Shown here: positions 33,959-43,919 of the stretch, piece by piece
Layout: every line of letters begins with the position of its first letter
Numbering within the stretch: the first letter of the stretch is position 1
Source: Streptacidiphilus sp. P02-A3a
GTDB lineage: Bacteria > Actinomycetota > Actinomycetes > Streptomycetales > Streptomycetaceae
NCBI RefSeq assembly: GCF_014084105.1
Contig: NZ_CP048289.1
Coordinates: 7,015,922-7,079,921, forward strand
DNA length: 64,000 bases
Direction: 5' to 3'
Program-made: the position numbers and the translations under genes
Notes under the pieces: generated by a model
The model's database searches: none
Seen by the model: the letters and a program-made list of their open reading frames with translations, nothing else
Told to the model about the DNA's origin: nothing

Positions 33959-36900
33959 TCACTCCCGCGCCAGGAGGGCGGCGACCTCCTCGTCGGTCAG
34001 CGCGGCGACCTGTGCCTCCAGCGCCTCCATGACGGCCTGGCTCAGGCCGGCCACCGTGGTGGCCTCGAAGAGGCAGCGCAGCGGCAGGTCGACGTCGAAG
34101 ACGGAGACCAGGCGGGCGAGGACCCGGGTGGCCAGGAGGGAGTGGGCGCCGAGGACGAAGACGTCGTCGTTGACGCCGATCCGCTCGATGCCGAGCACGT
34201 CCGCCCACACCTCGGCGACGATCTCCTCGGTCGGGTCGCGCGGTGCCTCGAAGGGGCGTTCCAGGAACTCCCGGTCGACGACGGGCTGAGGGAGGGCCTT
34301 GCGGTCGACCTTCTTGCTGGAGGTGAGCGGCAGGTCGGCCAGGGGCATCCAGAGCGAGGGGAGCATGTACGAGGGCAGCCGCTCACCGGCCCAGTCGCGC
34401 ACTTCGGCGACGTCCGGGCCGGTGGTGCCGTGCGGAACCAGGTAGGCCACCAGTCGGCGGTCACCCGGCTGGACGTCACGGGCGACGACGGCGACCGCGC
34501 GCAGCGCCGGGTGCTGCGCCAGCACCGCCTCGATCTCCCCGAGTTCGATCCGGAAACCGCGCAGCTTGACCTGCTGGTCGATCCGGCCGAGGAACTCGAT
34601 GGTGCCGTCGGCGAGGTAGCGCACCAGGTCGCCGGTCCGGTAGAGCCGCCCGCCCGGCAGCTCGCCGAAGGGGTCAGGGACGAACTTCTCGGCGGTGAGT
34701 CCGGGACGGCGGTGGTAGCCGCGGGCCAGTCGGACCCCGGCGAGGTGGAGTTCGCCGGGCACCCCGACCGGCGTCGGCTCGCCGTCGCCGTCGAGCACGT
34801 AGGCGCGGGTGCCGGGGACCGGGCGGCCGATCGGGAGGGCGGCCTCGCCGCGGCCCGGCGGGGCGGTCGGTACCGGGTGCAGGACGCAGGTGACGGTCGC
34901 CTCGGTGGGGCCGTAGTTGCACAGGAAGCGTCCGGGCAGGCCGGTGGCGGCCCAGGCGCGGGCGTCGTCCACGGTGACCACGTCGCTGCCGACGTTCATC
35001 AGCTTCAGGCCGCGTAGTCGTTCGTCGCCGGGCCGGACCTGCCGGATCACCTCACGGTAGTACGCGGGAGTGATCTCCATGACGGTGATGCCGTGGTCGG
35101 CGACCCGCTCGGGGAGTTCGGCCGGGCTCCAGAACAGCGGGTCGGCGACGACCACGGTCGCGCCCGCGATCAGGGTGGCGGCGATCTGGTCCATCGCCAC
35201 GTCGAAGGTGAGCGCGGAGAGCAGCACCGCCCGGTCGCCCGGGACGATGCCGTAGGACTCGGCGATCACGCGGCAGTGGTGGGCGTAGGAGCCGTGCTGG
35301 ATCAGGACGCCCTTGGGCTGTCCGGTGGAGCCCGAGGTGTAGATCACGTACGCCAGCTGGTCCGGTCCTGCCTGCGCCGGGAGGTCGCGGTCCGGGAGCC
35401 CGGCGATGTGCTCGGCCTGCGTGTCGGGCAGGACGAGCGGGCAGCGGGCGACGGCCGACAGCCGCTCGGCGAACGTGCCCGTGGTCAGCACGGCGCCGGC
35501 GTCCAGGTCGCCGAGCATGAACGCCAGCCGTTCAGCCGGGTGCTCGGGATCGATCGGCACGTAGACCCCGCCCGCCTTGAGCACCGCGAGCAGCGCCACC
35601 ACGACTTCGACGCCGCGTTCCATGCAGACGGCGACCGGACGCTCCGCATCGACGCCGAGGTCGCGCAGGTGATGCGCCAGCTGGTTGGCCCGGGCGTTGA
35701 GCTCGGCGAAGGTGAGGGAGGCCGGTCCGAAGGCGACGGCGACCGCGCCGGGGGTCTCGGCCGCGCGCTGCTCGAACAGGGCCGGCACGCAGGCCGGTGG
35801 CGGCTCGGCCCCGGCCGGGTTCCAGCCGTGGACCACCCGGGCCCGTTCCGCCTCGGTGAGCATCGCCAGTCGGCTCAGCGGGGCATCGGGCTGCCGGGTG
35901 ACCGAGCGCAGCAGCGACAGGTAGTGCCCGGCCATCCGCTCGACCGTGGCGCGGTCGAAGAGCGCCGTCGCGTACTCGAACAGCCCGTGCAGACTGCCGT
36001 CGGCGCGGCGGCCGAGCGAGAGGGTGAGGTCGAACTTGGCCGTCCGCCAGGGCGAGGGAACCCGCTCGACGGTGAGCCCGTCCAGCCGCAGCGGGGTGCT
36101 CTGGGCGTGCTGCAACTCGAACATCACCTGGAACAGCGGGTTGCGGGACAGGTCCCGTTCCGGCTGGAGGTCGTCGACCAGGCGCTCGAAGGGAAGGTCC
36201 TGGTGGCTGTAGGCGGCGACCACGTCCAGGTGGACCCGGCGCAGCAGCGCGGCGAAGCTCGGGTCGCCGTCAAGGTCGGCGCGCAGCACCACGGTGTTGA
36301 TGAACGAGCCGACGACCTCCTCGACCTCGGGACGGGTCCGCCCGGCGGTCGGCGTGCCGACGGAGACGTCGGTCTGCCGGGTGTAGCGGGCGAGCAGCAC
36401 GTCGAAGGCGGCGAGCAGCACCACGAACGGGGTCACCGCCTGGCTCCTGGCGAGTTCCGCCACGGCCTCGGCCAGTTCTCCGGGCACCGCGACGGCGAGC
36501 AGGTCGCCCCGCGGGTCGCGGACGGCCGGGCGGGGCCGGTCGGTGGGCAGCTCCAGCGGGGTGAGCCCGCCGAGCCGCTCCCGCCAGTGCGCCAGCTGGG
36601 TCTGCGGCAGCCCGCCCCGCGACCAGCGGTCCTGCCAGGCCGCGAAGTCGGCGTACTGGATCCGCGACGGGGGAGGAGGGGTGCCGCCGGCGACCCGGGC
36701 CCGGTAGAGCAGCCCCAGGTCCCGGGTGATCAGGTCGACGGACCAGGCGTCGACCGCGATGTGGTGGGCCGTCAGGGTGAGCAGGTGCTCCTCCTCGCTG
36801 ACCTTGACCAGCAGGGCGCGCAGCGGCGGCTCCTGGTCGAGGCGGAACGGCCGGGCGGTCTCGGCCCGCACCAGTTCCCCGGCGCGGGCGGCGGCCTCGC

Positions 36901-39900
36901 CCGCCGGGAGACCGGAGAGGTCCACCGGTACGGCGCCGAGTGCCGTCGGCGGATCGATCACCTGCGCGGGTTCACCGCCGGGCGCCAGGTAGCGGGTGCG
37001 CAGCCCCTCGTGGCGGGAGGTCAGGTCGTCCAGGGCGGCGGTCAGCGCACGGGTGTGCAGCGGACCGCGTAGCCGCAGCACCAGCGGCACCAGGTACTCG
37101 GAGCTGCCGGGCTCCAGCTGGTCGAGGAACCACATCCGGCGCTGGGCGGAGGAGAGCGGCAGCGCGCCGCCGCGCGGCACCGGCACCACCGCTCCGGCCG
37201 GGTCGGTGGCCGGGGTGCCCGGGGCGGTGGCCAGTTCGGCCAGGGCGGCGACGGTGCGGCGGGAGAAGACCTCGGCGACCGGTACCTCGACACCGAAGGC
37301 CGCCCGCAGCCGGAAGACCAGCCGGGTGGCCAGCAGCGAGTGCCCGCCGAGGGCGAAGAAGTCGTCGAGCACGCCGACCCGCTCGCGGCCGAGGAGTTCG
37401 GCGAACACCTCGGCGACGGTCTGCTCGGCCGCGTCGCGCGGCACGAGGTAGCCCCCCGCCTCGTCCAGTCCGTCCAGGCCCGGGAGCGCGTCGCGGTCCA
37501 CCTTGCCGCTGGCGGTGAGCGGCAGCGCGGCCAGGACCCGCAGCACCGTCGGCACCATGGGGTCGGGCAGCCGGGACGCGAGGTGGGCCCGCAGGGCGGC
37601 CGGGTCCGGTTCGAGGTCCCCGGCCGGGACGACGTGGCCGACCAGTTGCTGTTCGCCGTAGACGCCGACGGCCGCCGCGGCGACCGAGGGGTGCTCGCAG
37701 AGCACGGCCTCGATCTCGCTGGGCTCGATCCGGATGCCGCGCAGCTTGACCTGCCGGTCGAGTCGGCCGAGGTAGTCCAGCACACCGTCGGCGCGGCGAC
37801 GGACCCGGTCGCCGGTGCGGTAGATCCGCTCGCCCGGCGCGGCCGGGTGCGGGTTCGGGACGAAGCGCTCGGCGGTCAGGTCGCCGCGGCCGAGGTAGCC
37901 GCGGGCCAGGCCGTCCCCGGCGACGCACAGCTCGCCGGGGACGCCGACCGGGACCAGGCCGCCGCCCGGGTCCAGGACCAGGATCCGGGTGTTGTCGATC
38001 GGGTGCCCGATGGCCACGTTCTCGCCGGCCTCCCGGCCGTCGTAGCGCCAGGAGGTCACGTCGATGGCGCACTCGGTGGGGCCGTAGGTGTTGACCAGGG
38101 TGACCGGCAGCATGCCGAGCAGCCGGTCGGACAGCTCCACCGGCAGCGGCTCACCGGCGCAGAACACCAGCCGCAGCGTGGCGCAGTCGCGCAGCTCCGG
38201 CTGCTGGACCAGCATCCGCAGCACCGAGGGCACCAGCTGGAGCACGGTGACCCGGTGGTCGGCCACCGCCCGCACCATGGCGGCCGGATCACGCGGCACG
38301 TCGTTGGCGGCGACCACCACCGCGGCGCCGCAGACCAGCGGGGCCAGGAACTCCCAGACGGAGGCGTCGAAGCCGACCGTGGTCTTCTGCAGCACCCGGT
38401 CCGCCGGACCGAGGCCGTGCTCGCGCACCGTCCACAGCACCCGGTTGCGGATGGCCGCGTGGCTGATCACCACGCCCTTGGGACGGCCGGTGGAGCCGGA
38501 GGTGTACATCAGGTACGCGGCCGAGGCGGCGTCGAGCGGCGGCGGCCCGGCGTCCGGTTGCCGGTCGATCAGCTCCCGGTCCTCGTCGAGCAGCAGCAGC
38601 CGGGTCCCGGCGCCGGGCAGTTCGTCCCGGATCCAGGACTGGCTGACCAGCAGGGCCGCGCCGCTGTCGGCGAGCACGTAGGCGCGCCGGTGCGCGGGGT
38701 GCGCGGGGTCGACCGGTACGTAGGTGCCACCGGCCCGGAGCACCGCGAGCAGGGCGGTGACCAGGTCGGCGTCACGGCGCAGGCAGACCGCGACCGGCGT
38801 CTCGGCACGCACGCCGAGGGCGCGCAGGTGGTGCGCCAACCTGGTGGCCCGGGCGTCGAGGTCGGCGTAGCTCAGGGTGTGCCCGCCGAAGACGACGGCG
38901 GGCGCGTCGGGGGTGCGGGCGGCCTGCTCGGCGAACAGCTCGGGCAGGCAGCGGGCGGGGCGCTCGACGGTGGTGTCGCTCCAGCCGCGGACCAGCAGCT
39001 CCCGCTCCGCGCCCCCCTGCGCCTCGACGTCCTCGATCGGCAGGTCGGGTTCACGGACCAGCGCGGCGAGCAGGCGCCCGTAGTACTCGGCCATCCGCTG
39101 CACGGTACCGCGGTCGAACAGCGCGGTGGCGTACTCGAAGACGCAGCGCAGGACCCCTTCGGCCTGCGGCTGCACCGAAAGCATCAGGTCGAACTTGGCG
39201 ACCGGCCAGGAGACGGCGAGCTGCTCGACCCGGAGCCCGGGCAGGGCGAACACCTCGCCCCTGGGCGGGCGCAGTTCGAACATCACCTGGAACAGCGGGT
39301 TGCGGGACAGGTCGCGCTCGGGCATCAGCTCCTCGACGATCCGTTCGAACGGCACGTCGGCGTGGCCGTAGGCGTCGAGCGCCATCTCGCGGACCCGGCC
39401 GAGCAGGGCCGTGAAGCTCGGATGTCCGCCGAGGTCGCCGCGCAGTACCAGGGTGTTGGCGAAGAACCCGATCAGGGGCGCCGTCTCGGACCGCGTGCGG
39501 CCCGACACCGCCGTGCCGACCGCGAGGTCCTGCTGGCCGCTCCACCGGCCGAGCAGGGTGTAGAAGGCCGCGAGCAGCACCATGAACGGGGTCGCGCCGT
39601 TCCGGCGGGCCAACTCCTCGACCGCGGAGCCGACCCCGGCGGGCAGCTCGACGGCGAGCCGGTCGCCCCGCGGGTCGCGCAGACGGGGGCGACGGTGGTC
39701 GGTGGGCAGCTCCAGCGGGGGCAGCCCGGTCAGCCGCTTCCGCCAGTGCGCGAGCGGGGCGGCGAACTCCGCGGTGGCGGCGTGCTCGCGCTGCCACCGG
39801 GCGAAGTCCGGGTACTGGACCGGCAACGGCTCGACCGCCTCGCCCGCGTAGTTCCGCGCCAGCTCGTCGGCCAGCACCTCGACCGACCAGCCGTCCGACA

Positions 39901-42900
39901 CGATGTGGTGCAACGTCAGCAGCAGGATGCAGTCGTCGTCGCCGACATGCAGCAGCATCGCCCGGACCGGGGCACCGGCCGACAGGTCGAACGGGACCTC
40001 CAAGTCCGCGCGGATCAGCCGCAGGGCCTCCTCCTCGGTGACCGCCCGCTCCGCCACCGGGATCCGGGCGTCGGGGTCGACGAGTTGGACCGGCTCGCCG
40101 TCGTGCTCCTCGTACCTGGTGCGCAGTACCGCGTGACGGCTCGCCAGGCCGTCCAGCGCCGCGGTCAGCTTCGACGGGTCCAGCGGGCCGCGCAGCCGCA
40201 GCGCGATCGGAACCAGGTAGTCGGTGGCGCCGGGCGCCAGGCGGTCGAGGAACCACAGGCGCTCCTGGGCGAAGGAGAGCGGCAGCGGTCCGTCCGCTCC
40301 ACCCGCGGTGATCGGCGCCTGCCGGGCGTCGGCGACGGCGCCGAGGACCTCCGCGAGGCGGGCGACGGTACGGGCGGCGAACACCTCCGCCAGCGGAACC
40401 TCGGCCGACACCACCTGGCGGAGCCGGAACGCCAGCCGGGTGGCCAGGAGCGAGTTGCCGCCGAGGGCGAAGAAGTCGTCGTCGACGCCCACCTCGGCCA
40501 GTTCGAGCAGCTCGCACCAGACGGCGGCCACCGCCTGCTCCAGCGGGGTGCGCGGCGCGACCCGGTGGGCGGTCGGGACCAGCCGGGCGCCGCCCGGGTC
40601 GGGCAGCGCCTTGCGGTCCACCTTGCCGCTGGTGGTGAAGGGCAGCTCGGGCAGCGCCACGTAGAACGCGGGCACCAGGTGGGCGGGGAGCAGCCGTTCC
40701 AGGTGCGCGCGGACCTCGGCCACCTGCGGTGCCTGCTCCCCGGCCGGGACCAGGTAGGCGACCAGCCGGGCCGCGTCGCCCGTGCCGTGGGCGCTCACCG
40801 CGGCCTCGCGCACGTCCGGGTGTTCGGCGAGAGCCGCCTCCACCTCGGCCGGTTCGACCCGGAATCCGGCGACCTTGATCTGGGTGTCGACGCGGCTGAT
40901 GAACTCCAGCAGGCCGTCGGAGCGGTGCCGGACCAGGTCGCCGCTGCGGTAGAAGCGGGCACCGGGGACCGCGGCGTACGGGTCGGGGACGAAGCGCTCC
41001 GCGGTCAGGTCGCCCCGCCCGTGGTAGCCGCGGGCCACCTGGACGCCACCGATGTACAGCTCCCCGACGGCGCCCGGCAGCACCGGGTCCAGCTCGGCGT
41101 CGAGCACGTACAGCGTGGTGTTGTCGATCGGTACGCCGATCCCCATCGGGCCCGGGTCGAGCTCGTGCGCCAGGAGGGCGAGGGTGGCGCAGCCGACCGT
41201 GGTCTCGGTGGGACCGTACTCGTTGAACACCACGGTGTCCGGGGCGTGCCGCCGCCATGGCTCCAGCATCGCGCCGGTGAGCTGCTCGCCGCCGACGGCC
41301 AGGTGCGGCGCCCCGGTGCGCAGCGCCGCGGGGGACAGCTCCCGTCCGAGCGGCCCGAGGTGGGTCGGGGTGAGCTTCAGCAGGTCGAAGCGGTCCCGGG
41401 TCAGCAGCTGGACCAGGCCGTCGAGTCCGGGGGTGCCGTCGTCGGGGGTGAGCGTGACCGGGGCGCCGGTGAGCAGCGCGGGGAAGATCGAGGTGACCGG
41501 CAGGTCGAAGGCCACCGACGAGTAGAGCGGGGTGCCCGCGCCGTCGGAGAGGTAGGTCCGGGCCGACCAGAGGACGTAGTTGACCACGTTGCGGTGGGTC
41601 ACCACGACGCCCTTGGGCTCACCGGTGGAGCCCGAGGTGTAGATCACGTACGCGAGGTTGTCCGGTCCGGCGCCGGATCCGGGCGCTGCTTCCCGCTCGC
41701 CCTCCTCCACCGCCAGCACGGTCCCGCTCCAGCCCGCCACCGGTTCGCCGTCGGCGATCAGCAGCTCGGCGCCGGCCCGGGTCAGCAGCCTGCCGCGCCG
41801 CAGCGGCGGGTGGTCGGGGGCCAGCGGCAGGTACCCGCCGCCGGCCTTGAGCACGGCGAGCAGCGCCACCACCAGCTCCGGCCCCCGGCGCAGGCTGACG
41901 CCCACCAGGCTCTCCGGGCCCACTCCGTGGGCGCGCAGCCGGTGCGCCAGGTGGTTCGCCCGGCGGTCCAGGCGACGGTAGGTCAGTTCCTGCTCCGCGC
42001 AGCGCAGGGCGACCGCCCCGGGGGTGCGCGCGACCTGCTCGGCGAACAGCTCGTGCAGCGTCCGCTCGGGCATCGGGACGGCCGTGTCGTTGAACTTCTC
42101 GACCACGGCCTGCCGGTCCTGGTCGGTCAGCAGCCCGACGCGGTGCAGCGGGAGGTCCGGGTCGACCAGGACGGCGTCGAGCAGCAGCCGGAAGGCGTCG
42201 GCCAGACGCTGTGCGGTCGCCCGGTCGAACAGCGCGGTGGCGTACTGGAGACGGGCGTTGAGCCGCCCGTCGGGCAGCACGTCGGTGTCCAGCACCAGGT
42301 CGAACGGCGAGCCGGTCAGCGGGGTGCGGACCAGCTCGCAGTCGAGGCCGGGCAGCGCGATCGGCTCCGGCGGCGCGGTGCGCAGCGAGAAGGACACCTG
42401 GAACAGCGGGTTGCGGGCGAGGTCGCGCTCCGGCGCCAGCTCGTCCACCACGAGTTCGAACGGCGTCTCGGCGTGGCTGAGGGCGGACAGCGCGTCCGCC
42501 TTGACCCGGCCGAGCAGGGTCCGGAAGGACGGCTCACCGGTCAGGTCCCCGCGCAGCACCACGGTGTTGACGAACAGGCCGATCAGCCGCTCCGCTTCGG
42601 GCAGGCCGCGTCCGGCGACCGGGGTGCCGACCGCGATGTCCTGCTGGCCGCTGAACCGGGCGAGCACCGCCTGGAAGGCGGCGAGCAGCACCATGAACCG
42701 GGTCGCCCGGTGGCGGCGGGCGAGCAGCTCGACCGCGGCCATGACCTCGGCGGGGAGCTCGAAGCGCACGGCGTCACCGGCGCCGTCCCAGACGGCCGGC
42801 CGGGGCCGGTCGGTGGGCAGTTCCAGCGACGTCAGCGCCGCGAGCCGGGTGCGCCAGTGGTCCAGCCCGGTGGCCAGCTTCCGGTCGGTGAGCCGCCTGC

Positions 42901-43486
42901 TCTGCCAGTCGGCGAAGTCGGCGTACTGCACGGAGAGCGGCCCGAGGCCGGCCGGTGCTCCGCCGGTGCGCTCGCGGTAGCCGGCGGCGAGCTCGGCTCC
43001 GAGCAGGTTCCAGGACATGCCGTCGAAGGCGATGTGGTGCACCACCACGAGCAGCAGATGGTCCCCGGCGTCCGCCCGGGCCAGCACGGCCCGCAGCGGC
43101 GGCTGACGGCCCAGGTCGATCGGCAGCCGCAGTTCGTCCTCGATCAGCCGGGCGAACCGCTCCTCGCGCGCACCCTCCGGCGTCCCGGTGACGTCGGACT
43201 GGTCGAACGGGAACCGGGCATCCGGGGAGATCCGCTGCACCAGCGTGCCACCGTCCTGACGGTACGTGGTGCGCAGGATCTCGTGCCGCTCGACGACGGC
43301 GGTGAGCGCGCCGAGCAGCGCGCCGGTGTCCAGGTCGCCCCGGATCCGCAGCGCCAGCGGAAGCAGGTAGTCGGGCGTGCCCGGCCGCAGCTGGTCGAGG
43401 AACCAGAGCCGCTGCTGCCCGAACGACGCGCCGCGGGACACCCCCGCCGCGCTGTCCACGCCGCCACGACTGTCGTCAATCTCCAC
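33959..43486 (-). CDS. NRPS, three C-A-T modules (Asn, Gln-like, unassigned)
   Basis: 3175 residues from GTG behind CGTGGAGGTGG. Condensation motifs are HHIAFDG (about residue 150), HHIVSDG (1195) and HHIAVDA (2243, Gly replaced by Ala). A3 cores of the A domains are near 619, 1665 and 2720. Carriers are LGGNSL (1010), LGGHSL (2048) and LGAHSL (3115). By-eye pockets: A1 D-L-T-K-A-G-E-V-G-K (Asn code, one change); A2 D-A-W-Q-F-A-T-I-D-K (8 of 10 with one Gln code); A3 D-V-D-E-M-V-N-V-T-K, unassigned, with an acidic residue at 278 suggesting a basic side chain such as Dap, Dab or Arg-type. There is no loading module, no epimerase and no TE. The tail LTDEEVAALLARE looks like a donor docking end for the TE-containing NRPS. 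Confidence 0.92.
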   Translation of the reverse strand: MEIDDSRGGVDSAAGVSRGASFGQQRLWFLDQLRPGTPDYLLPLALRIRGDLDTGALLGALTAVVERHEILRTTYRQDGGTLVQRISPDARFPFDQSDVTGTPEGAREERFARLIEDELRLPIDLGRQPPLRAVLARADAGDHLLLVVVHHIAFDGMSWNLLGAELAAGYRERTGGAPAGLGPLSVQYADFADWQSRRLTDRKLATGLDHWRTRLAALTSLELPTDRPRPAVWDGAGDAVRFELPAEVMAAVELLARRHRATRFMVLLAAFQAVLARFSGQQDIAVGTPVAGRGLPEAERLIGLFVNTVVLRGDLTGEPSFRTLLGRVKADALSALSHAETPFELVVDELAPERDLARNPLFQVSFSLRTAPPEPIALPGLDCELVRTPLTGSPFDLVLDTDVLPDGRLNARLQYATALFDRATAQRLADAFRLLLDAVLVDPDLPLHRVGLLTDQDRQAVVEKFNDTAVPMPERTLHELFAEQVARTPGAVALRCAEQELTYRRLDRRANHLAHRLRAHGVGPESLVGVSLRRGPELVVALLAVLKAGGGYLPLAPDHPPLRRGRLLTRAGAELLIADGEPVAGWSGTVLAVEEGEREAAPGSGAGPDNLAYVIYTSGSTGEPKGVVVTHRNVVNYVLWSARTYLSDGAGTPLYSSVAFDLPVTSIFPALLTGAPVTLTPDDGTPGLDGLVQLLTRDRFDLLKLTPTHLGPLGRELSPAALRTGAPHLAVGGEQLTGAMLEPWRRHAPDTVVFNEYGPTETTVGCATLALLAHELDPGPMGIGVPIDNTTLYVLDAELDPVLPGAVGELYIGGVQVARGYHGRGDLTAERFVPDPYAAVPGARFYRSGDLVRHRSDGLLEFISRVDTQIKVAGFRVEPAEVEAALAEHPDVREAAVSAHGTGDAARLVAYLVPAGEQAPQVAEVRAHLERLLPAHLVPAFYVALPELPFTTSGKVDRKALPDPGGARLVPTAHRVAPRTPLEQAVAAVWCELLELAEVGVDDDFFALGGNSLLATRLAFRLRQVVSAEVPLAEVFAARTVARLAEVLGAVADARQAPITAGGADGPLPLSFAQERLWFLDRLAPGATDYLVPIALRLRGPLDPSKLTAALDGLASRHAVLRTRYEEHDGEPVQLVDPDARIPVAERAVTEEEALRLIRADLEVPFDLSAGAPVRAMLLHVGDDDCILLLTLHHIVSDGWSVEVLADELARNYAGEAVEPLPVQYPDFARWQREHAATAEFAAPLAHWRKRLTGLPPLELPTDHRRPRLRDPRGDRLAVELPAGVGSAVEELARRNGATPFMVLLAAFYTLLGRWSGQQDLAVGTAVSGRTRSETAPLIGFFANTLVLRGDLGGHPSFTALLGRVREMALDAYGHADVPFERIVEELMPERDLSRNPLFQVMFELRPPRGEVFALPGLRVEQLAVSWPVAKFDLMLSVQPQAEGVLRCVFEYATALFDRGTVQRMAEYYGRLLAALVREPDLPIEDVEAQGGAERELLVRGWSDTTVERPARCLPELFAEQAARTPDAPAVVFGGHTLSYADLDARATRLAHHLRALGVRAETPVAVCLRRDADLVTALLAVLRAGGTYVPVDPAHPAHRRAYVLADSGAALLVSQSWIRDELPGAGTRLLLLDEDRELIDRQPDAGPPPLDAASAAYLMYTSGSTGRPKGVVISHAAIRNRVLWTVREHGLGPADRVLQKTTVGFDASVWEFLAPLVCGAAVVVAANDVPRDPAAMVRAVADHRVTVLQLVPSVLRMLVQQPELRDCATLRLVFCAGEPLPVELSDRLLGMLPVTLVNTYGPTECAIDVTSWRYDGREAGENVAIGHPIDNTRILVLDPGGGLVPVGVPGELCVAGDGLARGYLGRGDLTAERFVPNPHPAAPGERIYRTGDRVRRRADGVLDYLGRLDRQVKLRGIRIEPSEIEAVLCEHPSVAAAAVGVYGEQQLVGHVVPAGDLEPDPAALRAHLASRLPDPMVPTVLRVLAALPLTASGKVDRDALPGLDGLDEAGGYLVPRDAAEQTVAEVFAELLGRERVGVLDDFFALGGHSLLATRLVFRLRAAFGVEVPVAEVFSRRTVAALAELATAPGTPATDPAGAVVPVPRGGALPLSSAQRRMWFLDQLEPGSSEYLVPLVLRLRGPLHTRALTAALDDLTSRHEGLRTRYLAPGGEPAQVIDPPTALGAVPVDLSGLPAGEAAARAGELVRAETARPFRLDQEPPLRALLVKVSEEEHLLTLTAHHIAVDAWSVDLITRDLGLLYRARVAGGTPPPPSRIQYADFAAWQDRWSRGGLPQTQLAHWRERLGGLTPLELPTDRPRPAVRDPRGDLLAVAVPGELAEAVAELARSQAVTPFVVLLAAFDVLLARYTRQTDVSVGTPTAGRTRPEVEEVVGSFINTVVLRADLDGDPSFAALLRRVHLDVVAAYSHQDLPFERLVDDLQPERDLSRNPLFQVMFELQHAQSTPLRLDGLTVERVPSPWRTAKFDLTLSLGRRADGSLHGLFEYATALFDRATVERMAGHYLSLLRSVTRQPDAPLSRLAMLTEAERARVVHGWNPAGAEPPPACVPALFEQRAAETPGAVAVAFGPASLTFAELNARANQLAHHLRDLGVDAERPVAVCMERGVEVVVALLAVLKAGGVYVPIDPEHPAERLAFMLGDLDAGAVLTTGTFAERLSAVARCPLVLPDTQAEHIAGLPDRDLPAQAGPDQLAYVIYTSGSTGQPKGVLIQHGSYAHHCRVIAESYGIVPGDRAVLLSALTFDVAMDQIAATLIAGATVVVADPLFWSPAELPERVADHGITVMEITPAYYREVIRQVRPGDERLRGLKLMNVGSDVVTVDDARAWAATGLPGRFLCNYGPTEATVTCVLHPVPTAPPGRGEAALPIGRPVPGTRAYVLDGDGEPTPVGVPGELHLAGVRLARGYHRRPGLTAEKFVPDPFGELPGGRLYRTGDLVRYLADGTIEFLGRIDQQVKLRGFRIELGEIEAVLAQHPALRAVAVVARDVQPGDRRLVAYLVPHGTTGPDVAEVRDWAGERLPSYMLPSLWMPLADLPLTSSKKVDRKALPQPVVDREFLERPFEAPRDPTEEIVAEVWADVLGIERIGVNDDVFVLGAHSLLATRVLARLVSVFDVDLPLRCLFEATTVAGLSQAVMEALEAQVAALTDEEVAALLARE

Positions 43487-43682
43487 CGGCCACCTCCACG
43501 GGTCCACGCGGACGCGCACCGCGCCCCAGCGAAGCCTGCTGGTGGGCACGACCGCGGCACCAGGGACACAGCAGCAGGGTGCGTGCTCCCCCCGCTGCCC
43601 GTTTGTCTCTTGCCGCCGTTCCCCGGCTCCCGGCAGGCTCGCCCCGTCACAGTGCCGAACCCCCGAGGGCAGGAGGGCCGAT
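43487..43682. promoter_or_regulatory. Divergent promoter region, NRPS/mbtH
   Basis: 196 bp between the GTG of the three-module NRPS and the ATG of mbtH. Both ribosome sites are strong (GGAGGTGG on the minus strand, GCAGGAGGG on the plus strand). Co-regulation of the assembly line and its MbtH/Dap operon from one region is likely; no operator is evident by eye. Confidence 0.5.
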
Positions 43683-43919
43683 ATGGCCGAGGAAGCCGCC
43701 GACACCCGTAGCTACCTGGTCGTGCTCAACGGCGAGGAGCAGTACTCGATCTGGCTCGCGGACCGCGAACTGCCGCTCGGCTGGCGGTCCGAGGGCACCC
43801 GGGGGACCCGCGAGGAGTGCCTGGCGCACATCGGGACCGTGTGGACCGACATGCGGCCGCTGAGCCTGCGCCGACGGATGGACAGCGGCGCCATCGGCGG
43901 GGCTCATGCTGGCGTCTGA
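43683..43919 (+). CDS. MbtH-like protein
   Basis: 78 residues from ATG behind GCAGGAGGG. It carries the family pattern: SYLVVLNGEEQYSIW, ELPLGW, then IGTVWTDMRPLSLRRRM. MbtH proteins bind adenylation domains and support their folding and activity. It is the only one in the window and is encoded divergently from the large NRPS, so it probably serves all six A domains. Its 3' end overlaps sbnA by 14 bp, coupling it to diaminopropionate supply. Confidence 0.95.
   Translation: MAEEAADTRSYLVVLNGEEQYSIWLADRELPLGWRSEGTRGTREECLAHIGTVWTDMRPLSLRRRMDSGAIGGAHAGV

Noticed and set aside
36730..36760. HHIAVDA in the third condensation domain as an inactivated active site
   Set aside because: Both His and the Asp are present; Gly-to-Ala at the last motif position also occurs in condensation domains thought to be active, so it is not treated as evidence of inactivity.
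37340..43711. A very long open frame on the plus strand antisense to the large NRPS
   Set aside because: GC-rich genes with strong third-position bias leave long shadow frames. The translation is Gly/Gln/Arg-rich without domains, while the minus strand shows complete C-A-T modules.
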